In this document: in pieces, positions 34,700 to 45,000 of the stretch
Position numbering within the stretch: the first letter of the stretch is position 1
Layout: each line of letters opens with the position of its first letter
DNA from: Pseudoramibacter alactolyticus
GTDB taxonomy: Bacteria; Bacillota; Clostridia; Eubacteriales; Eubacteriaceae
Assembly (NCBI RefSeq): GCF_050908235.1
Contig: NZ_CP194340.1
Reading direction: 5' to 3' (one strand)
Length of the DNA stretch: 64,000 nucleotides
The notes under the pieces: generated by a model
Seen by the model: only the letters and a program-made list of their open reading frames with translations
What the model was told of the DNA's origin: nothing
The model's database searches: none
Made by a program: the position numbers and the translations under genes

Positions 34700-35743
34700 A
34701 TGAAGCCCAGAAAAAAGAAAATACTCACGGCGGTGATTCAGGAATATATCAATACGGCCGATCCGGTCGGCTCGCGGCCCCTCTCCAAGCATCACGAGCT
34801 CGGGGTCAGCCCGGCGACCATCCGCAACGAGATGGCCGACCTGGAAGAGATGGGCTATTTGATTTCACCCCACACCTCCGCCGGGCGCATCCCGACGCAG
34901 AAGGCCTATCGCTATTATGTGGACGAGATCATGCAGATCCGCAAGCTCGCGGAGAGCATGCGCCGGGACATCCATCGGGGGTATCTCAAGGCGGGCCGGG
35001 AGATCGATCACGCCATCGCCCACACGGCCGATGCCCTGTCGACCATCACCAACTATACCTCGGTGGTGCTGTCGCCTCGGGTTTCGCGGTTCAACTGCAA
35101 GCATGTGCAGATCGTGCCGCTGATTCGCAACCGGGTGCTGATGGTGGTGGTTACGGTGGAGGGCATCGCCAAAAATGTGGAGGTCACCCTTTCCCAGAAT
35201 GTGGATAATGAAATGGCCCTGCGCCTGTCCAACGCGCTTAACAGCATGCTCAAAAACATCGCACTGCAGGATTTCGGCACGGACATGGTGGACAGCATTG
35301 CCGATTTGACCCGGGCAGAGACGGCGGTCCTTCGCGAAATGCTTCCGGTCCTTCAGGAGACCCTCCTCGAAGAGGAGACCGAAGTCACGGCGACGGGGTT
35401 TAAAAATCTGCTCAACTACCCGGAATTTAACGACGTGGACAAAATCAAGAATCTGGTGGATGTGGTCGAGGCTAAGCCCCTTTTGGCGAAGGTGATGGTG
35501 AACAGCATCACTCATACCGGTGACGACCGCAATCAGATCATCCACATCTCCATTGGCGACGAGAACGATAACCAGCATCTGAAGGAATTTTCGATCATCA
35601 CTTCGACCTACGAGATGAACGGCAGCCCGATGGGCGCCTTTGGCGTGATCGGCCCGACGCGGATGAATTATTCGCTGGTGTCTTCGGTGCTCGACGCCAT
35701 CCGGGAGGAGCTCAACGACAACATCAACAAGCTATTGGAATAA
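34700..35743 (+). CDS. hrcA: Heat-inducible transcription repressor HrcA
   Basis: 347 residues. The N-terminal winged helix (RPLSKHHELGVSPATIRNEM, LEEMGYLISPHTSAGRIPT) is followed by a GAF-like dimerisation domain and ends with GPTRMNYSLVSSVLDAI. It represses this operon through the CIRCE element 18 nt upstream of the gene and depends on chaperonin for activity. Standard length and order. Confidence 0.97.
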   Translation: MKPRKKKILTAVIQEYINTADPVGSRPLSKHHELGVSPATIRNEMADLEEMGYLISPHTSAGRIPTQKAYRYYVDEIMQIRKLAESMRRDIHRGYLKAGREIDHAIAHTADALSTITNYTSVVLSPRVSRFNCKHVQIVPLIRNRVLMVVVTVEGIAKNVEVTLSQNVDNEMALRLSNALNSMLKNIALQDFGTDMVDSIADLTRAETAVLREMLPVLQETLLEEETEVTATGFKNLLNYPEFNDVDKIKNLVDVVEAKPLLAKVMVNSITHTGDDRNQIIHISIGDENDNQHLKEFSIITSTYEMNGSPMGAFGVIGPTRMNYSLVSSVLDAIREELNDNINKLLE

Positions 35744-35785
35744 CCGCGGCGATGACCGCGGCGCAAACACACAAAGGCAGGAATC

Positions 35786-36346
35786 ATGGCAGAAGAAAAA
35801 GAACCATTAACTCAGGAAGCCGAACCGACAACATTGGAAGCGGAACCGACGGTGGACACCGAGCAGACGGCCCGGGCCGAAACGCCGGAAGCACCGCAGG
35901 AGCCCTCCAAGGCGGACACGGCTCAGGAAGAAAATTACAAAGATCAACTGATGCGGCTGCGGGCGGACTTTGACAATTACAAAAAACGTACGAGCCGGGA
36001 AAAGGCCGACATCGCAGCCTACACCACCGAAGGCCTGCTCAAGAAGCTCTTGCCGGTGGTCGACAATCTGGAACGGGCCCAGGCGGCGGCCGAATCAGAC
36101 GAGGACAGTCAGGTGGCCGAAGGGGTCAGGATGGTCTTTGACGAGCTGATGGGCGTGCTCAAAGACGAGGGCCTTGAGGAAATCGAAGCCGAAGGCCAGC
36201 CCTTCGACCCGAATTTTCATCACGGCGTGGCCGTGGCAAACGATCCCGAATCGGACGACCAGGTGGTGCTAAACGTCTTTCAGAAGGGTTATACCTACAA
36301 AGACCGGGTGGTGCGCGCCGCGATGGTGCAGATCAATCAAAAGTAA
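35786..36346 (+). CDS. grpE: Nucleotide exchange factor GrpE
   Basis: 186 residues. An acidic low-complexity N-terminus (about 1-45) precedes a long coiled-coil with DQLMRLRADFDNYKKRTSRE, then the C-terminal beta domain with FDPNFHHGVAV and QKGYTYKDRVVRAAMV. It releases ADP from DnaK. It lies between hrcA and dnaK, as usual. Confidence 0.97.
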   Translation: MAEEKEPLTQEAEPTTLEAEPTVDTEQTARAETPEAPQEPSKADTAQEENYKDQLMRLRADFDNYKKRTSREKADIAAYTTEGLLKKLLPVVDNLERAQAAAESDEDSQVAEGVRMVFDELMGVLKDEGLEEIEAEGQPFDPNFHHGVAVANDPESDDQVVLNVFQKGYTYKDRVVRAAMVQINQK

Positions 36347-36420
36347 GTGAAAAATCCGGTGCTTTTCAGCGCGATTCACAATAAAAAATATCCATTCAGA
36401 CCATTTCAGGAGGCAATCAA

Positions 36421-38268
36421 ATGAGTAAAGAAAAAATTATCGGTATCGATTTAGGAACAACCAATTCTTGTGTGGCAGTGCTCGAAGGCGGCGATCCCGT
36501 CGTCATTCCGAATGCGGAAGGGGCCAGAACCACCCCGTCGGTCGTGCAGATCAAAGACGGCGAACGCTTGGTGGGCCAGGTGGCCAAGCGCGGCGCCATC
36601 TCCAATCCGGACGGCACCATCTCGTCCATCAAACGCCACATGGGCTCGGATTACAAAGTTAATGTTGAAGGCAAGGAATACACCCCGCAGGAGATCTCCG
36701 CGATCATTCTGCAAAAACTGAAGGCCGACGCCGAAGCCTATCTGGGCGAGGAAGTGAAAAAGGCCGTGATTACCGTGCCGGCCTACTTTAACGACGCCCA
36801 GCGTCAGGCCACCAAGGATGCCGGCAAGATCGCCGGTCTCGAGGTGGAACGCATTATCAACGAACCGACGGCCGCATCGCTGGCCTATGGGCTCGAAAAG
36901 GACGCTTCCCAGAAGATCATGGTCTTCGACCTGGGCGGCGGCACCTTCGACGTCTCCATCCTTGAGCTGGGCGACGGCGTGTTTGAAGTCATGGCGACCT
37001 CCGGGAACAACCATCTCGGCGGCGATGATTTTGACAACAAGGTCATCGACTGGATGGCAGCTGAATTCAAGAAGGAAAACGGCGTCGATCTGAAGGCCGA
37101 CAAGATGGCGCTCCAGCGTTTGAAGGAAGCGGCAGAAAAGGCCAAAATCGAACTGTCATCCACGCTGAAGACCGAAATCAACCTGCCCTTTATCACCGCG
37201 ACGGCAGAAGGGCCGAAGCATCTGCAGATGGATCTGTCCCGGGCCAAGTTTGACGAACTGACGGCCGATTTGGTGGACGCCACCCGCGGCCCGGTCAACC
37301 AGGCGTTATCCGACGCCGGCATCTCCGGCGCCGATCTGGGCCGGGTGATTCTCGTCGGCGGTTCCTCGCGGATCCCGGCGGTGCAGGCGGCCGTGAAGGG
37401 CATTACCGGCAAGGATGCGGATAAATCCGTCAACCCGGACGAATGCGTCGCCGTCGGGGCGGCCATTCAGGGCGGGGTGCTCGCCGGCGAAGTCAACGAT
37501 GTGCTGCTCCTCGACGTGACGCCGCTGTCGTTGGGGATTGAAACCCTTGGCGGCGTGAGCACCAAGCTGATCGAGCGGAACACCACGATCCCGACGAAAA
37601 AATCCCAGGTGTTCTCCACCGCGGCAGACAATCAGACGGCGGTCGACATCCACGTGCTCCAGGGCGAACGGGAAATGGCCAGAGACAACAAAACTTTGGG
37701 CCGCTTCCAGCTGACGGGCATTCCGGCGGCGCGCCGCGGGGTGCCGCAGATCGAAGTGACCTTTGATATCGACGCCAACGGCATCGTCAACGTGTCGGCC
37801 AAGGATATGGGCACCGGCAAGGCGCAGAACATCGTTATTAAATCCACATCCAACATGAGCGAAGCTGATATCGACAAGGCCGTGAAGGAAGCGGAACAGC
37901 ACGCGGCGGAAGACAAGAAGGAAAAGGACCTCATCGAGGCGCGCAACAACGCCGATTCCGCCGCCTATCAGGCCGAGCAGTCCCTGAAGGACATCGGCGA
38001 CAAGGCCACGGCCGACGAAAAGGCGAAAGTCGAAACGGCGATTGCCGAGCTGCGGGAAAAGGCCCAGGGTGACGACCTTGAAGCCATCAAGACCGCGACC
38101 GACGCGTTAAACGAATCCCTTTATCCGATTGCGCAGAAGATGTATGCCGATGCGCAGGCGGCGCAGCAGCAGGCCGGCCAGGAAGCGCCCCAGGGCGGTG
38201 CCCAGGATCAGGGCGCGGCAGGCGGCGACGACGTCGAAGACGCGACCTATGAAGACGTCACGGACTAA
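36421..38268 (+). CDS. dnaK: Chaperone DnaK (Hsp70)
   Basis: 615 residues. The ATPase domain starts IIGIDLGTTNSCVAV. VMVFDLGGGTFDVSI-type and ILVGGSSRIPAVQ motifs follow. The substrate domain has VTPLSLGIETLGG and a helical lid, then a Gln/Gly/Ala-rich tail that ends EDATYEDVTD. It refolds proteins together with DnaJ and GrpE. AGGAGG precedes the ATG. Confidence 0.98.
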   Translation: MSKEKIIGIDLGTTNSCVAVLEGGDPVVIPNAEGARTTPSVVQIKDGERLVGQVAKRGAISNPDGTISSIKRHMGSDYKVNVEGKEYTPQEISAIILQKLKADAEAYLGEEVKKAVITVPAYFNDAQRQATKDAGKIAGLEVERIINEPTAASLAYGLEKDASQKIMVFDLGGGTFDVSILELGDGVFEVMATSGNNHLGGDDFDNKVIDWMAAEFKKENGVDLKADKMALQRLKEAAEKAKIELSSTLKTEINLPFITATAEGPKHLQMDLSRAKFDELTADLVDATRGPVNQALSDAGISGADLGRVILVGGSSRIPAVQAAVKGITGKDADKSVNPDECVAVGAAIQGGVLAGEVNDVLLLDVTPLSLGIETLGGVSTKLIERNTTIPTKKSQVFSTAADNQTAVDIHVLQGEREMARDNKTLGRFQLTGIPAARRGVPQIEVTFDIDANGIVNVSAKDMGTGKAQNIVIKSTSNMSEADIDKAVKEAEQHAAEDKKEKDLIEARNNADSAAYQAEQSLKDIGDKATADEKAKVETAIAELREKAQGDDLEAIKTATDALNESLYPIAQKMYADAQAAQQQAGQEAPQGGAQDQGAAGGDDVEDATYEDVTD

Positions 38269-38314
38269 CCGAACGGCATTAATCACAACAAAAGATCTGC
38301 CGCAGGGCAGGCGG

Positions 38315-38345
38315 AGAAGGGCAGCTTTTTCAGGGCTGCCCTTCT
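38315..38345 (+). terminator. Hairpin between dnaK and dnaJ
   Basis: AGAAGGGCAGC / GCTGCCCTTCT, an 11-bp stem followed by TAAAC rather than a T-run. Probably a partial terminator or an mRNA-stability element that lowers dnaJ relative to dnaK. Confidence 0.5.
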
Positions 38346-38436
38346 TAAACAAAGGCGATTTTAAAATGCCGGCTTTACAGATGCGGCCGGATGGCATAAA
38401 ATGGGGCGGCAACAAACGACGTGAGGTGAGAACGCG

Positions 38437-39591
38437 ATGAGTAAAGAAAAACGCGATTATTATGAAGTGCTGGGCGTGGATAAAAACGCCAGCGCAGACG
38501 ACATTAAAAAGGCCTACCGCAAGCTGGCTTTAAAATATCACCCGGACCGCAATAAGGGCGATAAAGAGGCGGAAGAAAAATTCAAGGAGGCCAACGAAGC
38601 CTACGAGGTGCTCAGCGACGACGAAAAGCGCCGCAACTATGATCAGTTCGGCCATGCCGGCGTGGACGGTCAGGGCTTTGGCGGCTTCGGCGGCGGTGCC
38701 GGTTTCGGCGGCTTCGAGGATATTTTCTCCGATATTTTCGGCGGCGGTTTCGGCGGCTTCGGCGGCTTCGGCGGCAGTGCGGGTTCGGCCCGGCGCGGGC
38801 CGAGCCGGGGCGCCGATATGCGCATCAATCTGCATTTGAGTTTTAAAGAGGCGGTGTTCGGCACCACCAAAAAGATCAAGATCAAGCGGCGGGAAGCCTG
38901 CACCCATTGTCACGGCACCGGCGCGAAGGACGGCTCCGGCGTGAAGACCTGCGACCGCTGCGGCGGCACCGGCCAGGTGACGATGCGCCGCCAGACGGCC
39001 TTCGGCATGATGGCCCAAACCACCGTATGCGATAAGTGCCACGGCGAGGGCAAGATTATCGAAGAGCCCTGTGATTATTGTCACGGCAGCGGCCTGGAAG
39101 AAAGGGAACGCACCATCGAGATCAAGATACCGGCCGGGGTCAACAACGACTCCGTGCTGCCTCTGCGCGGCCAGGGCCACGCCGGGGCGAACGGCGGCGG
39201 CAAGGGCGATATTCTGGTGTATATGAGCATTGCGGCGGATCCGCTCTTCAGCCGGGAAGGCGACGACATTTATCTGGACATGCCCATCACCTTCAGCCAG
39301 GCGGCCCTCGGCGGCAATGTGGATGTGCCCCTGGTGGATGGGACGACCAAAAAAATCAAAATTCCCGAAGGCACCCAGACGGGCAAGATTTTCCGCATGC
39401 GGGGCATGGGCGTGCCCAATGTCAACGGCTATGGCAAGGGCGACCAATACGTTACCGTCAAGATCGAAACCCCCCAGAAGCTCAATAAGCACCAGCGCGA
39501 GCTGCTTAAGAAGTTTGACGATTCGCTGGAGAGCAAAAACAAACAGCGGGGCAGCAGCTTTTGGAATAAGGTCAAAGAAGCGTTTCAATAA
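38437..39591 (+). CDS. dnaJ: Chaperone DnaJ (Hsp40)
   Basis: 384 residues. The J domain has the HPD tripeptide in KYHPDRNKGD, then comes a Gly/Phe-rich linker. Four CXXCXGXG zinc motifs follow: CTHCHGTG, CDRCGGTG, CDKCHGEG and CDYCHGSG. The C-terminal substrate domain is complete. It delivers substrates to DnaK and stimulates its ATPase. It ends the heat-shock operon. Confidence 0.98.
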   Translation: MSKEKRDYYEVLGVDKNASADDIKKAYRKLALKYHPDRNKGDKEAEEKFKEANEAYEVLSDDEKRRNYDQFGHAGVDGQGFGGFGGGAGFGGFEDIFSDIFGGGFGGFGGFGGSAGSARRGPSRGADMRINLHLSFKEAVFGTTKKIKIKRREACTHCHGTGAKDGSGVKTCDRCGGTGQVTMRRQTAFGMMAQTTVCDKCHGEGKIIEEPCDYCHGSGLEERERTIEIKIPAGVNNDSVLPLRGQGHAGANGGGKGDILVYMSIAADPLFSREGDDIYLDMPITFSQAALGGNVDVPLVDGTTKKIKIPEGTQTGKIFRMRGMGVPNVNGYGKGDQYVTVKIETPQKLNKHQRELLKKFDDSLESKNKQRGSSFWNKVKEAFQ

Positions 39592-39628
39592 TTGGGCAAG
39601 CAATGAAAAGCGGCGGCGAATGAAAGAT

Positions 39629-39667
39629 ATTTCCCCTTTACTGAACTATCAGTAAAGGGGATTTTTT
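39629..39667 (+). terminator. Terminator of the heat-shock operon
   Basis: TCCCCTTTACTG / CAGTAAAGGGGA, a 12-bp perfect stem followed by TTTTTT. Confidence 0.95.
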
Positions 39668-39876
39668 ATGCCCGATAGTTATGAACTTAGGATTGAACGC
39701 ATTGAATAGTAGTGAACAATAAAAATGGTCGGAGACATCAAGCAGGATAAAGGAAAACGACTTTCATCAGATTCACGAGTGGGTCAGCGTCGGCGGCGTC
39801 TGATATCATAATAGAACAAAATACGATGATGGATGCGCATGTTATAATCATTAAGGTTTTTAAGAAAGATCCGTCA
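39668..39876. other. AT-rich spacer at the start of the CRISPR region
   Basis: No gene seen. TATAATCATTAAGG near 39844 resembles TATAATAATAAAGG near 41901, part of the duplication that includes the tracrRNA-like sequence. Confidence 0.35.
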
Positions 39877-39990
39877 TAAAATTAAAAAAGATCGGATCAA
39901 TCAGGCCTTAATTCGCGCCATGCGATCAATTGGCCTATCGGGGAATCCTTATTGGAACGCATTTTGTTATTGACGATGCTTGTTTAAGAA
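39877..39990 (-). ncRNA. Degenerate second tracrRNA-like sequence
   Basis: On the minus strand, 39964-39988 matches the reverse complement of the CRISPR repeat at 22 of 25 positions across its central and 3' part (plus-strand TTGTTATTGACGATGCTTG against TTGTTATTTACGATACTTC). Downstream come AATAAGGATTCCCCGAT (nexus-like), CGCATGGCGCG (hairpin) and a T-run with a poor stem. The layout matches the functional tracrRNA gene at 42.0 kb. It lacks a recognisable promoter and a good terminator, so it is probably a decayed copy. Confidence 0.6.
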
Positions 39991-40251
39991 TTTTGGAAGA
40001 TCCTATAATGGATCCCGGAAATCGGAGCTATTCATCTTTGCGTTGCCCCTCCTTGAAGAGGATAGGCGTTGGGGATTTCGGTATTCCGATGCAAAAATGG
40101 TTAAGACCGACTTCTTTGGAGCAAGACCAGCGATCTGCGCCAAAAGCAGTCCCATCGAGATGACCTGCAAAGAAACTTAATCTGGCGGCATTAAAGGTAA
40201 ATTTCGGCTTGAGATAGAAGGCTTAAATTTTAATAATCGAAAGAATAAATT

Positions 40252-41349
40252 ATGAAAAATCATGAAGGTATGAGCTACGATATCGTAATCGTTGGAGCGG
40301 GACCTGCAGGTTCTACATTTGCAAGAGAAATTGGCAATAGGGGATTAAAGGCTGCGATCATAGATGGACAAAGCGTTTCTCCAAACAAACCTTGCGGCGG
40401 ACTGTTGGCCCCTGATGCCCAAAAACTTATGGCGGGATACGACCTTGTGCTTCCCAAGGAAGTTTTGGCAGATCCACAGATTTTTTCAGTAAGAACGATC
40501 GATCTTGAGAAGAATATTGAGCGCTTTTATCAAAGATATTATCTTAATATGGATAGACATCAGTTTGATGCCTATCTTCTGTCATTGGTTCCCGAAGAAG
40601 TTGAACGGATTAACGGAAGAGTGATGAAAATAACTAAAATGAAGGAAAGCCATCAGCGCAGGGAATCCGACGACGGAAGATTTAAATTTGATGTAATAAC
40701 GGAAGGCGGAAAAGCGGCTACCCTTACTTCCAAATATGTGGTAGGCGCAGATGGGGCGGCTTCAGTGGTACGAAAATCATTTTATAAGATTCCTATATTA
40801 CGATATATGGCCATTCAGCAGTGGTTTAAAATCGATATGCCTCCTAAAACATATTATTCTTGTATATTTGACGAAAAGACAAGCGAAAGCTGCTCATGGA
40901 CCATACACAAGAACGGCTATTTTATATATGGCGGCTGCTTTAAACCCAAGGGCTGCAGACCGGCATTTGAAACGCAGAAAAAAAGACTTTCAGCGTATTT
41001 GAACTACGATTTTGGTGAACCAATAATGACGGAAGCCTGTTTGGCGTGCAGACCGAGGCGCATGAAAGACTTTGTCACCGGAAAAGACGGCGCATGGTTA
41101 ATTGGCGAGGCGGCAGGTTTTATCAGTGCCAGTTCATTGGAAGGAATTAGTTTCGCCATAAAGAGCGGAAGCATGCTTGCAGACGCTTTTAACCGAGGCA
41201 AAGGCTCCCGTGAAATAACGTCAATCTATAAGAAAAAGGCCCTTTCTTTAAAGTTAAAACTGTTGACCAAAGTGATTAAACATAAAGTGATATTCACCCC
41301 TTGGATTAGGAAAATAATCATGAAAAGCGGCATCCAATCGATAAAATAG
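40252..41349 (+). CDS. FAD-dependent oxidoreductase, geranylgeranyl-reductase-like
   Basis: 365 residues. The FAD motif VIVGAGPAGSTFAREI is at the N-terminus, then PCGGLLAPDAQKLM, VVGADGAASVVRK near residue 165 and WLIGEAAGFISASSLEGISF near residue 280, the second FAD contact. This is the pattern of the geranylgeranyl reductase/FixC-type group. ACRPRR and CKP-like cysteines occur in the middle. The substrate is unknown. It stands alone, between the two tracrRNA-like loci, with no CRISPR-related family link. The ATG at 40270 is an alternative start. Confidence 0.8.
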   Translation: MKNHEGMSYDIVIVGAGPAGSTFAREIGNRGLKAAIIDGQSVSPNKPCGGLLAPDAQKLMAGYDLVLPKEVLADPQIFSVRTIDLEKNIERFYQRYYLNMDRHQFDAYLLSLVPEEVERINGRVMKITKMKESHQRRESDDGRFKFDVITEGGKAATLTSKYVVGADGAASVVRKSFYKIPILRYMAIQQWFKIDMPPKTYYSCIFDEKTSESCSWTIHKNGYFIYGGCFKPKGCRPAFETQKKRLSAYLNYDFGEPIMTEACLACRPRRMKDFVTGKDGAWLIGEAAGFISASSLEGISFAIKSGSMLADAFNRGKGSREITSIYKKKALSLKLKLLTKVIKHKVIFTPWIRKIIMKSGIQSIK

Positions 41350-41439
41350 GGTTGTCTTTGAGTCCGCCTATTTAAAGCGTGCCGGCGTGCACAATGACCG
41401 GAATAAAGGCGATGCTGCGAAATCGGTTTTTGTCCTTTG

Positions 41440-41760
41440 CCAGTTGATTGCAAGGGACTTTTTTTATTTGGCGAATGGCCAAGCCAATGCCAGGGCTTTG
41501 AATCGTACACTTCGCATGGAATTTTATGACCAGGGCATTTGCGATGTCGACGGTTCAGTTGATCGAATGCCTTTTGGATGTATTCATCTGGAATGTTTGT
41601 GAGATCTTTCCCTTTTGGAAAATACTTTAACCCATTGACTGACGTTTTCGTTGAAAGCGCGTTTTGAATTTTCCTGATTTTAGGACGGCCTTTGCAAACA
41701 CGATTGCAGCAGAAGGCCAGAGGTCGTTTTTTAGTTCTGGCAATCGTCTGTATATTCGGG
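41440..41760 (-). mobile_element. IS30-family transposase relic
   Basis: The minus strand encodes the C-terminal piece of an IS30 transposase: YFPKGKDLTNIPDEYIQ, then FDQLNRRHRKCPGHKIPCEV. The family's NENVNG box is present only in a second frame (FNENVSQW), which shows a frameshift. The catalytic N-terminal and central parts are absent. It lies just upstream of the tracrRNA gene and may have taken part in the rearrangement there. Confidence 0.75.
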
Positions 41761-41941
41761 ATAAAGAAAACCATGCGATGGCTGCGGGGTTCAGCAAAGC
41801 TTAAACGGTAAACGGAAAACTGCGCTATTTTATGTTTTGACGGTTAAGAAAAAATATTTTTCATAATATAAAAGAAACAATATAATGATTGATAAAAATG
41901 ATATAATAATAAAGGTTTTCATAAAAGCGTATAAAGTGCAT

Positions 41942-42045
41942 AAAAAAATCTGCATTAGCAGATCTTTATTCGCACAATGCGATCAACTGTGATGTCGGAT
42001 AATCCTTATTTGAACTCACCTTGTTATTTACGCATTAATTTTAGC
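41942..42045 (-). ncRNA. tracrRNA
   Basis: On the minus strand, 42008-42045 is an anti-repeat (GCTAAAAT, then GCGTAAATAACAAGGTGAG) complementary to most of the CRISPR repeat. Downstream are AAGGATTATCCG (nexus), CGCATTGTGCG (hairpin) and the terminator ATCTGCTAATGCAGAT with seven T. This order (anti-repeat, nexus, hairpin, terminator) is the type II tracrRNA plan. If the -10 box is correctly placed, the RNA begins near 42031 and pairs with the first 22-24 nt of the repeat. Confidence 0.88.
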
Positions 42046-42067
42046 ATATAAAATAAAAAGATGTCAA
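42038..42067 (-). promoter_or_regulatory. tracrRNA promoter
   Basis: Minus strand TTGACA (42062-42067), 18 bp, extended -10 TGCTAAAAT (TAAAAT at 42038-42043). The -10 lies within the anti-repeat. Confidence 0.7.
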
Positions 42068-42092
42068 TTAGAGATAGAAAGGAAAATTGAAA

Positions 42093-45000
42093 ATGACATA
42101 CTATCTGGGGTTGGATATGGGAACGGGTTCTGTCGGCTGGGCCGCAACTGATAAAAATTATAAATTGATTCGCGCGAAAGGGAAAGATCTTTGGGGCGTT
42201 CGCCTTTTTCAAACAGCGAAGACAGCAGCGGAAAGAAGGAGTCATCGTGTTGCAAGACTGCGAAGACAGCGGGAGAAAGTGAGAATCGGGTATTTAAAAA
42301 CTATTTTTTCCGATGCAATTAATAAAGTGGATCCCGGTTTTTTTCAACGTTTGGATGACAGCTTCTTTTATGCGGAAGATAAAAATATCAATCAACCGTA
42401 CGCTTTGTTTGCGGATACCGGATATACAGATGTGGATTATTACCGTGATTATCCAACCATTTTCCATTTAAGAAGTACCTTGATTCATGATACATCGCCC
42501 AAAGATGTGCGACTGGTATATTTAGCCGTTCTCAATATGTTTAAACACCGAGGACACTTTTTAGCATCTAATTTGTCGGAAAATGGTGTTGATGATTTTG
42601 GAGACATCTATCAGCAGTGGTGTAAATCTGTGCCGAAGCCTGTCCAGATATCGGATCCCGAAGCGAAGACAGAAAAAATCGAAAATATTCTTTCCAAGGC
42701 TGGCATTTCCAATACCAGGCGGTTGGAAGCACTCTTAGAAGTCTTTGGTATCAAGAGAAGAGATGCTTTTGCAGAAGTTTTAAAGCTGTGGTGCGGTCTC
42801 AAAGGGAACCTCAGTAAAATTTGGTCAGAGACTGATTTTAGTGATTTGGACAACACAAAACCAGCATTGTCATTTAAAGACAGTAATTTAGATATGGTTT
42901 TGTCCCAATTAGAAGAAATTCTTCCAGACGAAGATTATTCATGGTTAATGCTAACAAAACAGATTTATGATTGGTCTCTATTGTCTGGAATGATGAAAGA
43001 TGCAAGTGGCAAAAGTTATGATTATCTGTCGGATGCGCGGGTTGCGTCCTATCAAAAGCATTCGGAAGATTTAAAAACACTGAAACGGTTTTATCATGAT
43101 AATCATTTATCTGCGGCTTACGATCAGATGTTTCGGGTCATGGGAAAAGATAATTACAGTGCCTATGCGGGATCGGTTCAGTCAAAGAAGGAAGTCGTTC
43201 GTCGTGGTGCATCATGTGGCATCGAGGAACTTTATAAGCGAATAAAGAAAGATTTAAAACCGGTACCAGACTGCGAAACAAAACAAATCATTTTAGAAAA
43301 TATTGAACGCGGAACTTTTTTGCCGAAACAGTTAACCCGAGATAATGGAGTTATTCCGAATCAGATCCATGTGCATGAGCTTAAAGCAATTTTAAAAAAT
43401 GCAGAAAATTATTTGCCTTTTCTTAAAGAAGGCTCGGAACTAACGAATAGTGAAAAAATATTGCAGCTGTTTCAATTTCAAATTCCTTATTATGTTGGAC
43501 CGCTCTATTCGGATGAAAATAATTATGCTTGGGTCGTTCGAAAAGAAGGGGGGCGTGTTTTTCCTTGGAATTTTGCTGAAAAAGTTGATGAAAAAGCTTC
43601 AGCGGAAGGTTTTATATCGGAATTGGTTGCCCGTTGTACTTATTTAGATAATGAAAAAGTACTGCCTAAGGCATCTTTGCTTTATGAAAAATTTATGGTC
43701 CTTAATGAACTCAATAATTTAAGGATAAATGGTGAGCGCATTTCGGTCGATATTAAACAGGAACTTTATCAAAATTTGTTTACACGCGGCAAAAAAGTGA
43801 CCCTCAAAAAAGTGAGGGATTATTTGGTGGCCAAAGGATATTTTGCCTCTGATGAAGAAATCGATTTTTCCGGCGTGGACGATGGATTTAAAAATACGTT
43901 GAGCAGCCACCAAAAGTTTAAGGAGATTTTTGATGTTGAAGTGCTGAATGATTGGCAGAAATCGATGTCAGAAAAAATTATTTTCTGGGCAACGGTGTAC
44001 GGTGACTCGAAAAAGTTTTTAAAAGAGCGATTAGAAGATGCTTATGGCAATGAGCTTGATCAAAAGCAAATCAAACGTATTTTAGGCTTGCGATTCAAGG
44101 ATTGGGGACGTTTATCAGAAGCCTTTTTAAATCTCGAGGGAAAAAATTCAAAAACAAATCAGTCTCAAACGATTATAGAGGCGCTTTGGAATGGCGATGG
44201 GACAAACAATTTTAATTTGATGGAACTGCTTAGCAGCCAATTCACCTATCGAGACACGCTTAAAAAAAGAGCACTAAAAGGCGAAAAGACTTTAACGAAT
44301 ATTACCTATGAAGATCTGTCAGATCTCTATCTTTCACCATCCGTAAGAAGAATGGTGTGGCAGACAATTTTAATAGTCAAAGAATTACGGCAAGTATTGG
44401 GGGCCGGCCCTGCTAAAATTTTTATTGAAATGGCACGGGACGTCACGTTGAAAGCGGGCACTCGGACAACCAGCCGGCGTCAGCAATTACTTGATTTGTA
44501 TAAAAATGTTCAAACGGAATCCAGAAATTGGGTGGAAGAAATTGAAACACAGGAAGAGAGCCGATTTCGCTCCAAAAAAATATTTTTGTATTATACTCAA
44601 ATGGGCCAATGCATGTATACGGGTGAACCGATCGTTTTTAAGGACTTGTTTAATCGGAATCTGTATGATATCGATCATATTTATCCCCGACACTTTGTAA
44701 AAGATGATAGCTTGATCAATAACTTAGTGTTAGTTAAAAAACAAGCTAACAGCCATAAAAGTGATACCTTTCCCATTGAAAACAGCATTCAGCAAGCGCG
44801 TCGCGATTTTTGGAAATGGTTATCGGAAAAGGGGCTGATATCTCGGGAAAAGTTCAATAGACTGACGCGGCGAACCAGCTTTTCAGACGAAGAACTGGCG
44901 GGTTTTATCAGCCGCCAAATAGTTGAAACACGTCAAGGAACGAAAGCCGTTGCCCAGATTTTTGAGAATGCCTTACCGGACAGTGAAGTTGTTTATGTGA

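Noticed and set aside
39930..40163. 77-codon plus-strand ORF
   Set aside because: It overlaps the tracrRNA-like sequence and has no RBS or recognisable product.
41387..41602. 71-codon plus-strand ORF
   Set aside because: It is opposite the IS30 transposase relic.
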